Source: Acidimicrobiia bacterium (GTDB lineage: Bacteria; Actinomycetota; Acidimicrobiia; Spongiisociales; UBA5794). Taken from it: DNA of 12,204 nucleotides. This document shows, piece after piece, positions 6,487 to 12,204 of this stretch. The notes under the pieces are model-generated. The model was not told the origin of the DNA and did not search any database. It saw only the letters and a list, made by a program, of their open reading frames with translations. The stretch is taken from contig JAUVNV010000055.1 of the NCBI GenBank assembly GCA_030599515.1, forward strand, positions 1 to 12,204. The letters are read 5' to 3'. Made by a program: the position numbers and the translations under genes. Numbering within the stretch: the stretch's first letter is position 1; the number at the start of each line of letters is the position of its first letter.

Positions 6487-8454
6487 ATGAGTGACGCGAT
6501 TGCCGGGTACGGAGCTGTCGACGACCGGGAGTACCGGAGACGGATCCGGGCATGGACATTGTACGACTGGGCGAACTCCGCGTTCGCCACCACCATCCTC
6601 GCCGCCGTCCTGCCGGTGTACTACAGCCAGGTCGCCGGTCGCACCCTCGGGTCTGCCGCCCAGGCGACCGCCTACTGGACGGCGACACTCTCGATCTCGC
6701 TGATCATCGTTGCGATTCTCGCTCCGATCCTCGGGACGATCTCGGACCTCAAGCGAGGGAAGAAGAAACTCCTCGCGCTCGCCATTCTCGTCGGAGCACT
6801 CGGCGTCTCCATGCTCTTCTTCGTCGGCACGGGCGACTGGCTCATCGCATCTGCAGCGTTCGTCATCGCGAGGCTCGGATTCGCTGCAGGCAATGTCTTC
6901 TACGACGCTCTTCTTCCCCACGTCGCCCGGGACGAGGACATCGACCGCGTCTCGACCACGGGGTACGCGGTCGGCTACCTCGGGGGAGGGCTGCTCCTCG
7001 CCATCAACATCGCGATGATCTTCACGCTCGGCAACACTCTCGGGACGCGGCTGTCGTTCCTCTCGGTCGCGATCTGGTGGATCGTGTTCTCGATTCCGAT
7101 CATGCGCCGGGTCCCCGAGCCGCCCGCTGCCATCTCGACGGAACCCGGCGGCCTGCTCTCGATCACGTTCAAACGGCTCGGAGACACGTTCAGCCACCTG
7201 CGCAGCTACAAGGAGCTCCTCAAGTTCCTCATCTCGTACCTCATCTACAACGACGGCATCGGGACGATCATCACCGTTGCGGTCATCTACGGGGCAGAAC
7301 TCGGCTTCGGATCGATCGAGCTGATCGCTGCGATCCTTCTCGTCCAGTTCGTCGGAATACCTTTCTCGATCATGTTCGGGAAGATTCCGTCCAAGGAGGA
7401 GTCGAAGCGGGCGTTCTTCCTCGCGTTCGTCGTGTGGAACCTCATCATGCTTCCGCTCGTGGGGATCGGGAGCCAGTTCGTTCTCAGCGAGGACGTCACC
7501 GGCACCAGGCCACCGGCGTATGAAGACACTGCCGGCGCCGTCGGCGAGGGCGACTACGCGGTCGATTCATCGGCTGTGGCGCTCGGAGGTGTATGGGAAG
7601 CCGACGGTGAGTACGCAGTCACCGACGACGCCGGGGCGACCTACGCGCTGGCGTACAACGGCACGACGGTGCGAGTGCACTACAGCGAGGGGCCGGACCG
7701 GGGGAACTGGGCCGTGCTCATCGACGGATCAATCGTGATCGAAGATGACGAGCCGGTCATCATCGAGGCCTACAACCCGGCGGTACACGAAGGTGTCGAC
7801 ATCGACATCGCTGCTTCGGAAGCCGGAGAGCATCTCCTCGAGATCGTCAACACCGGCGAAGCCGACGTTGCCTCCTCCGGCACGGCGATGGTCATCGGCG
7901 AGGCCACCGTGATGCAGCCGCCGCGAACGAGTGACCTTCTCGCGATCCTGGGCTTGCTGTTCGTAGTTGAAGCGGTCGGACTTGCGGTCGCGATCGTTGT
8001 CGGACGTCTCCTGTTCTCGGGACTGGCCGACACGATGACGACGAAGCGAACGATCATCCTCGCTCTGATCGTGTACTCGGCGATCGCCGTCTGGGGCTTC
8101 TTCCTCGACAGCGTCGTCGAGTTCTGGTTCCTGGCGTTCATGGTCGCCGTCGTCCAGGGAGGCTCACAGGCACTGAGTCGAAGCCTGTATGCGTCGATGT
8201 CGCCGAAGGCGCTCTCCGGCGAGTTCTTTGGGTTCTTCTCCGTCATGTCCAAGTTCTCGGCGATCGTCGGGCCGCTGCTCTTCGTCGCGGCGGTCACCGT
8301 GTTCGGATCGTCGAGACCCGCGATACTCGGTCTGATCGTGTTCTTCCTGGTCGGTATCTATCTGCTGACGCGCGTCGACGAGACCGAAGGCCGCCGCGTT
8401 GCCCGCGAAGCCGATGAGGCTGCGGCGGCAGCGGGCATCGTCGAATCGGGCTGA
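6487..8454 (+). CDS. UMF1-type MFS transporter with an inserted extracytoplasmic beta-sandwich-like domain
   Basis: Encodes 655 residues, much longer than the usual roughly 430-480 of bacterial UMF1 (Atg22-like) permeases. The signature AWTLYDWANSAFATTI lies at 22-37. By eye the helices are at about 24-46, 66-86, 94-114, 118-143, 160-181, 189-206, 245-270, 279-300, 309-330, 484-506, 522-541, 546-568, 584-606 and 612-628. Between helices 9 and 10, residues about 335-476 are hydrophilic and lack helices; W370, GPDRGNWAVLIDG (402-414) and AGEHLLEIVN (446-455) recall galactose-binding-like sandwiches. After nine helices this loop faces outside, and both termini are then cytoplasmic. VVQGGSQALSRSLYASM is the family's late motif. 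GAGGGAG lies 8 nt before the ATG, and the next gene starts 1 nt after the stop. Substrate is unknown. The frame runs back to 6370, but the ribosome site favours 6487. Confidence 0.88.
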   Translation: MSDAIAGYGAVDDREYRRRIRAWTLYDWANSAFATTILAAVLPVYYSQVAGRTLGSAAQATAYWTATLSISLIIVAILAPILGTISDLKRGKKKLLALAILVGALGVSMLFFVGTGDWLIASAAFVIARLGFAAGNVFYDALLPHVARDEDIDRVSTTGYAVGYLGGGLLLAINIAMIFTLGNTLGTRLSFLSVAIWWIVFSIPIMRRVPEPPAAISTEPGGLLSITFKRLGDTFSHLRSYKELLKFLISYLIYNDGIGTIITVAVIYGAELGFGSIELIAAILLVQFVGIPFSIMFGKIPSKEESKRAFFLAFVVWNLIMLPLVGIGSQFVLSEDVTGTRPPAYEDTAGAVGEGDYAVDSSAVALGGVWEADGEYAVTDDAGATYALAYNGTTVRVHYSEGPDRGNWAVLIDGSIVIEDDEPVIIEAYNPAVHEGVDIDIAASEAGEHLLEIVNTGEADVASSGTAMVIGEATVMQPPRTSDLLAILGLLFVVEAVGLAVAIVVGRLLFSGLADTMTTKRTIILALIVYSAIAVWGFFLDSVVEFWFLAFMVAVVQGGSQALSRSLYASMSPKALSGEFFGFFSVMSKFSAIVGPLLFVAAVTVFGSSRPAILGLIVFFLVGIYLLTRVDETEGRRVAREADEAAAAAGIVESG

Positions 8455-8455
8455 C

Positions 8456-9685
8456 GTGCGACGGCTCATCACGGGTGTGGGGGTGGTCGTGCTGGTCGCC
8501 TCCGCGTGCACGACCGGTGCATCGCCGTCGACGGTTTCAGATGCATCGCCGACGACCACGACGATCGTGACGACTACCGATCCAGAAGAGCCACCAACCA
8601 CGACGACGCTCGGCCCGGAGGAGATACCGCCTACGACTCCGACATCCGATGAGACGGTGCTCCGACTCGAGCCGGTCGCGGAAGGTTTCGAGCAGCCGGT
8701 CTTCTACATCACAATGGGTGGAGACGGCTTCGTCGTGGATCAACCCGGTGTCATCTGGATCGTGTCGGAGGGCAGCGATCCCGCCGTGTTCCTCGACATC
8801 CGCAAGCGAGTGAAATTCAAAGGGGAGCAGGGGTTGTTGGGGCTCGCGTTCCATCCCGATCACTCCGATCGGCTCTATGTCAACTACACAGCGAAGAACA
8901 ACGCGACGGTTGTGTCGGAGTTCACGATCGAAGAGAATCGCCGCGCGGCGGATCCAAACTCCGAGCGCTTGATCCTCGAGGTGCGACAGCCCGCCAAGAA
9001 CCACAACGGGGGCATGATCGCCTTCGGACCTGAAGGTGACCTCTGGATCGGGATGGGTGACGGCGGCGCCTCCAACGACAAGTACGGGAACGGGCAGAAC
9101 GAAGCCACGCTGCTCGGATCGATGCTTCGCATCGTGGTTGGACCGGAGATCGAGACGTACGAACCCACCGAAGTCCGTGGCTTCGACGCACCCGAGATCT
9201 GGGCGATCGGACTGCGAAACCCGTGGAGGTTCTCGTTCGACGGCGACACCGTGTGGATCGCCGACGTCGGCCAGGGCGACGTTGAAGAGATCAATCGAGA
9301 AGACACCGAAGACATGCAACTCAACCTCGGATGGCCGCTCTACGAGGGCAGCGACTGCTTCGCAGGACCGTGCGACGGTGTTGATGCATCCGGTCGGATC
9401 CTCAGTGTCCCCGTCCACGAGTATCGGCACGACGAGGGGTGTTCCATCACCGGTGGCTACGTCTACCGGGGGAGTGCGATCCCTCAACTCGACGGTCACT
9501 ACTTCTTCTCGGACTGGTGCACCGGGTTCATCCGATCGATCGCACCGGACGGGTCGGTGCACGACTGGACGGACGGTACCGGAACCGTCGACGCCGTGTC
9601 CTCGTTCGGACGCGATGACGGCGGTGAGATCTACGTCGTGTCGGGTAGCGGTACCGTCTATCGGATTGTGGAGGGGCAGGGATGA
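8456..9685 (+). CDS. PQQ-dependent sugar dehydrogenase-like lipoprotein (glucose/sorbosone dehydrogenase family)
   Basis: Encodes 409 residues from GTG. The signal segment is RRLITGVGVVVLVASAC, with the lipidation Cys at 18. A Thr/Pro-rich linker to about residue 65 would span the cell wall. The rest is a six-bladed propeller of the GSDH family: KNHNGGM with the likely catalytic H183, WIGMGDGGASND and LLGSMLRI (PQQ/Ca pocket region), GLRNPWRFSFDG with R254, VWIADVGQGDVEEIN, NLGWPLYEG, and CSITGGYVYRG. Relatives oxidise the C1 of aldoses outside the cytoplasm using PQQ. No PQQ synthesis gene is seen here, so the cofactor would be made elsewhere in the genome or scavenged. It starts 1 nt after the transporter stop and overlaps ribokinase by 4 nt, so it lies in one operon. 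A TTG at 8399 in the same frame was rejected because it would bury the signal peptide. Confidence 0.9.
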   Translation: MRRLITGVGVVVLVASACTTGASPSTVSDASPTTTTIVTTTDPEEPPTTTTLGPEEIPPTTPTSDETVLRLEPVAEGFEQPVFYITMGGDGFVVDQPGVIWIVSEGSDPAVFLDIRKRVKFKGEQGLLGLAFHPDHSDRLYVNYTAKNNATVVSEFTIEENRRAADPNSERLILEVRQPAKNHNGGMIAFGPEGDLWIGMGDGGASNDKYGNGQNEATLLGSMLRIVVGPEIETYEPTEVRGFDAPEIWAIGLRNPWRFSFDGDTVWIADVGQGDVEEINREDTEDMQLNLGWPLYEGSDCFAGPCDGVDASGRILSVPVHEYRHDEGCSITGGYVYRGSAIPQLDGHYFFSDWCTGFIRSIAPDGSVHDWTDGTGTVDAVSSFGRDDGGEIYVVSGSGTVYRIVEGQG

Positions 9686-10563
9686 TCGCCGTCGTTGGAT
9701 CTGTGAATCGGGATCTGGTTGTCCGGGTCGACCACCATCCGGTTCCGGGAGAGACGGTCCTCGGATCCGGCCATGAGATGATGCCGGGTGGCAAGGGGGC
9801 AAATCAGGCGGTCGCGGCGGCACGCCTCGGCCGCGATGTCGTCTTCGTCGGACGCATCGGCGCCGATGAGATCGGCCGGGACCTCGTCGGGGAGTTCGAA
9901 CGCGAAGGCGTCGACGTGAGCCACCTCACGGTTGATTCCGAAGCTCCGAGCGGGCTCGCCATCATCACCGTCGACGACGCGGGGGAGAACGCGATCGTCG
10001 TTAGCCCGGGGGCGAATGGCCGCGTCTCGCCATCTGACGTTGAAGCAGCGTCGGCCGTCGTCATGACGGCGACGGTGGCACTCCTCCAGCTCGAAATCCC
10101 CATGGACGCCGTGCTCGCGGCGGCCGCCGCGTCGGAGGGAATTGTCATTCTCAATGCGGCGCCGGCCGCTCACCTCCCCGCCGCGCTCCTCGACTCGATA
10201 GACGTCCTTGTTGTCAACCGCGGCGAACTCGCAACACTCACCGGATCGGGCGACCCGCTCTCAGCGAGGAGCCTCCCCGTCCCTGTGACGGTCGTGACGT
10301 TGGGGGCCGAGGGCGCTCGCATCATCCGAGCTGATACCGGCGAGTCGGTCGCCGCCATCGACGTGACCCCGGTCGACACGACGGGGGCGGGGGACACGTT
10401 CTGCGGAGCGCTCGCCGCCGGACTCGACGATGGACTGAGCCTCGAATCCTCGGTGCGGCGAGCCGTCGTCGCCGGATCTCTGGCAGTGACGGCGATCGGA
10501 GCTAGAAGCGGCATGCCTACCGCTCCCGAACTCGAAGGTGCCCTGCGAACCCTGGGCCCGTAG
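9682..10563 (+). CDS. rbsK: Ribokinase (PfkB family)
   Basis: Encodes 293 residues, slightly shorter than E. coli ribokinase. It would phosphorylate D-ribose to ribose-5-phosphate with ATP in the cytoplasm. The N-terminal VVGSVNRDLVVRVD and the sugar-binding MPGGKGANQAVAAARLG match PfkB signature 1. VDTTGAGDTFCGALAAGL is signature 2, with the anion-hole glycines and catalytic base D238. The SVN(x)DL start and PGETVLG favour ribokinase over fructokinase or adenosine kinase, though substrate is still inferred. The ATG overlaps the stop of the sugar dehydrogenase gene (ATGA). The nucleoside hydrolase that follows supplies a plausible ribose source. Confidence 0.92.
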   Translation: MIAVVGSVNRDLVVRVDHHPVPGETVLGSGHEMMPGGKGANQAVAAARLGRDVVFVGRIGADEIGRDLVGEFEREGVDVSHLTVDSEAPSGLAIITVDDAGENAIVVSPGANGRVSPSDVEAASAVVMTATVALLQLEIPMDAVLAAAAASEGIVILNAAPAAHLPAALLDSIDVLVVNRGELATLTGSGDPLSARSLPVPVTVVTLGAEGARIIRADTGESVAAIDVTPVDTTGAGDTFCGALAAGLDDGLSLESSVRRAVVAGSLAVTAIGARSGMPTAPELEGALRTLGP

Positions 10564-10581
10564 GTGCACATGGGTGTCTTG

Positions 10582-10596
10582 TCAGCGCACAGCTGA
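10582..10596. promoter_or_regulatory. Small inverted repeat upstream of the nucleoside hydrolase, possible operator
   Basis: TCAGC-gcaca-GCTGA is a perfect 5-bp dyad with a 5-nt centre, lying 13-27 nt upstream of the proposed -10 in the 59-nt gap after ribokinase. The position suits a regulator site overlapping the -35 region, but arms this short arise by chance. Confidence 0.25.
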
Positions 10597-10608
10597 GAGA
10601 CCGTCATG

Positions 10609-10614
10609 TAGGCT
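10609..10614 (+). promoter_or_regulatory. Candidate leaderless promoter -10 (TAGGCT) for the nucleoside hydrolase
   Basis: TAGGCT fits TANNNT and is preceded by TG (10607-10608). It ends 8 nt before the ATG at 10623, so transcription would begin at or beside the start codon. No Shine-Dalgarno is visible upstream of this ATG, which supports a leaderless transcript separate from the preceding operon. Confidence 0.5.
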
Positions 10615-10622
10615 CGACGCCC

Positions 10623-11558
10623 ATGGCGCGACCAATCATCATCGACGCCGACCCCGGGCAGGATGACGCCGTCGCGATCCTCCTGGCTCTCGCTTCGCCC
10701 GAACTGGATGTGCTCGGTATCACGACCGTCGCCGGCAATGTCCCTCAACCGCTCGTAACCACGAATGCGCTGAAGCTCTGTGAACTTGCCGGACGCACCG
10801 ACGTCCCTGTCTTCGTCGGCGCTCACCAACCGCTGAAGCGGGAGCTCTTCACCGCCGAGTACGTCCACGGGCCGACCGGCATCGACGGGACCGACTTGCC
10901 GGACCCGGTGACGGCCGCACGATCAAAGGAAGCGGTCGATTTCATCATCGATAGTTGTCTCGCCGCGGGAACCGAAGGTATCACGCTGTGCCCCGTCGGA
11001 CCCCTGACCAACATCGCATCGGCGATTGCCGGAGAACCGATGATCGTCCCGAAGATCCGGGAGATCGCCATGATGGGCGGCGGTTTCTTCGAGGGTGGGA
11101 ACACGACGCCGGTTGCGGAATTCAACATCTACGTCGATCCCGACGCTGCCGCTCTCGTGTTCAACAGCGGCGCCCCGATCACGATGTTCCCGCTCGATGT
11201 GACGCACAAGGCGCTGATGCTGCCGGAGGATCTCGATCGGGTGCGGGCGATCGACACGCCGGTCGGCGACGCCGTCGCCGGAATGCTCGACTACTACGAA
11301 CGCCATGACATCGAGAAGTACGGATTTACGGGGGCACCGCTCCACGACCCGTGCGTGATCGCCTACCTGATCGATCCGGAACTCTTCTCCGGCAAAGCCT
11401 GCCGCGTCGATGTGGAGACCGAGTCGGAACTCACCGTCGGTCAGACGGTGGTCGATTGGTGGGGCGTGACCGGTGTCGAGGCCAACGCGATGGTCATGTC
11501 CGACGTCGACCGCCAGGGATTCATCGACCTAGTCGTCGATCGTATCGCCCGGCTCTGA
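10623..11558 (+). CDS. Inosine-uridine-type ribonucleoside hydrolase
   Basis: Encodes 311 residues, the family's standard length. It hydrolyses the N-glycosidic bond of ribonucleosides to base plus ribose. The calcium and catalytic motif IIIDADPGQDDAVAILLAL has D8, D10, D14 and D15; family members usually read DTDPGxDD, so A9 is a mild change. FNIYVDPDAA and MFPLDVTHKA fit the middle of the fold, and H241 in LHDPCVIAY is the leaving-group histidine with D242 completing the metal site. Substrate range (purine, pyrimidine or broad) is not readable. The gene follows ribokinase by 59 nt on the same strand, matching a ribonucleoside-to-ribose-5-phosphate route, and appears to have its own leaderless promoter. 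Confidence 0.92.
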   Translation: MARPIIIDADPGQDDAVAILLALASPELDVLGITTVAGNVPQPLVTTNALKLCELAGRTDVPVFVGAHQPLKRELFTAEYVHGPTGIDGTDLPDPVTAARSKEAVDFIIDSCLAAGTEGITLCPVGPLTNIASAIAGEPMIVPKIREIAMMGGGFFEGGNTTPVAEFNIYVDPDAAALVFNSGAPITMFPLDVTHKALMLPEDLDRVRAIDTPVGDAVAGMLDYYERHDIEKYGFTGAPLHDPCVIAYLIDPELFSGKACRVDVETESELTVGQTVVDWWGVTGVEANAMVMSDVDRQGFIDLVVDRIARL

Positions 11559-11581
11559 TCCGCTGCCTCAGGTGTGATCAG
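11555..11581. terminator. Weak inverted repeat at the hydrolase/MFS convergent junction
   Basis: CTGATC (11555-11560) and GATCAG (11576-11581) are complementary with a 15-nt loop, and each arm contains one of the two convergent TGA stops. The stem is only 6 bp with no U-tract, so terminator function is doubtful. The heptad repeat found at two other convergent junctions is absent here. Confidence 0.25.
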
Positions 11582-12204
11582 GCGTCTTCGTGCCGTTTGC
11601 TCTTCCACGCCCACAGGGCCAGGAGCAGGGCGAAACCGACGAGGACCGTGGCGACGATCATCGTGTCCGCCAGCGCGGCGGCCTGTGCGATCGCAGGCGC
11701 GTCGGCGACCTCTCCGCCGCCCGCGTAGACGGCAGTCCGGGCCGCCCACAGCGCTCCGAGGACGGCGATACCGGTGACGCTCGCCGTCGTGCGGTTGATG
11801 GTCAGCATGCCTGAGGTGACGCCGAGTTGATCGTAGGGGACCGACCCCAGGATGGCCGAGTTGTTGGGGGATTGGAAGATCCCGAATCCGAGGCCGATGA
11901 TGAGACCAACGATGACGACGATGAGGGCTGTCGTGGCACCCTCCAGCCAGAAACCCGCGATTCCGTACGCGACGGTCATGAGGGCGAGTCCGGCAACCGT
12001 GACCGGCCTCGATCCGATCCGGTCCGAGAGCGTGCCGGACATCGGGGCCACGATGCCCATCGTGATGGGGATCGCTCCGAGAACGAATCCGATGCCACGT
12101 GGCGACAGTCCGATCACGTCGGTCAGGTAGAACGGCAGGAGAAGGAGCATCCCTGAGAGTGCGAAGAACCCGATGAAGCCGGTGATCAGATTCACTGTGA
12201 GGTC
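11578..12204 (-). CDS. MFS transporter, DHA2 (EmrB/QacA-like) C-terminal part, 5' end outside window
   Basis: The frame is open from the right edge to a TGA at 11580-11578, giving about 208 residues. It shows four or five strongly hydrophobic helices. The intracellular loop APMSGTLSDRIGSRPVTVAG is the motif-A-like GxLxDRxGxR of the second MFS half. GFGIFQSPNNSAILGSVP, then GVTSGMLTINRTTASVTGIAVLGAL, is the hallmark of 14-TM DHA2 drug:H+ antiporters. A long extracytoplasmic loop (ARTAVYAGGGEVADAPA) precedes the last helix, and the protein ends in a charged tail (KSKRHEDA). A GTG at 12195 is only an internal codon, since the frame continues upstream. The exported substrate is unknown. The gene converges on the nucleoside hydrolase with 19 nt between stops. 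Confidence 0.88.
   Translation of the reverse strand, partial: DLTVNLITGFIGFFALSGMLLLLPFYLTDVIGLSPRGIGFVLGAIPITMGIVAPMSGTLSDRIGSRPVTVAGLALMTVAYGIAGFWLEGATTALIVVIVGLIIGLGFGIFQSPNNSAILGSVPYDQLGVTSGMLTINRTTASVTGIAVLGALWAARTAVYAGGGEVADAPAIAQAAALADTMIVATVLVGFALLLALWAWKSKRHEDA

Noticed and set aside
6280..7197. 305-codon minus-strand frame rich in Asp, Glu and Arg
   Set aside because: Shadow of the transporter gene; composition is low-complexity charged and no start signal or domain is visible.
8537..9823. 428-codon open frame on the minus strand across the sugar dehydrogenase and ribokinase genes
   Set aside because: It is antisense to clearly recognisable proteins; its translation is Arg/Asp/Pro-rich without any family motif, as expected for a shadow frame in high-GC DNA.
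10579..10584. TTGTCA as the -35 of the nucleoside hydrolase promoter
   Set aside because: It lies 24 nt from the TAGGCT -10, too far for a normal sigma-70-type spacing.

Overview
The window is GC-rich (clearly above 60 % by eye), gene-dense DNA with short intergenic gaps, AGGAG-type ribosome sites mixed with apparently leaderless genes, and Thr/Pro-linked lipoproteins. This suggests a high-GC actinomycete, and a lineage such as Acidimicrobiia is my best guess. That placement is inference from style; there is no rRNA or marker gene here. No tRNA, CRISPR array, complete insertion sequence or origin was seen, and no stretch over 300 bases lacks a gene.

Layout: (1) the last 31 codons of a probable phosphoribosyltransferase (+), converging on a single-domain response regulator (-); (2) a 1-pyrroline-5-carboxylate dehydrogenase (+), converging with a 2-nt gap on a secreted nuclease/lamin-tail lipoprotein (-); (3) a two-gene unit of a MaoC-like hydratase and an alpha/beta hydrolase (+), converging on a PLP enzyme of the ACC deaminase/D-cysteine desulfhydrase family (-); (4) a second alpha/beta hydrolase (+); (5) a tight run of a UMF1-type MFS transporter, a PQQ-type sugar dehydrogenase lipoprotein and ribokinase, followed by a nucleoside hydrolase (all +); (6) the C-terminal part of a DHA2-type MFS transporter (-), cut by the right edge.

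Region 5 reads as a nucleoside/sugar-use cluster. The nucleoside hydrolase frees ribose and ribokinase makes ribose-5-phosphate. A surface lipoprotein oxidises sugars outside the membrane, and a transporter sits at the head of the operon. The transporter is unusual: about 140 residues resembling an extracytoplasmic beta-sandwich (galactose-binding-like) domain lie in its C-terminal half, and it appears to have 14 rather than 12 membrane helices.

The most striking non-coding structure is a family of 7-bp tandem repeats at two of the four convergent gene junctions (about 84-174 and 4436-4500). At the second, the heptads are arranged as a mirror image that can fold into a continuous 25-bp RNA stem. 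The repeats supply the stop codons of the flanking genes, and two unrelated convergent proteins both end in VESRK because of it.
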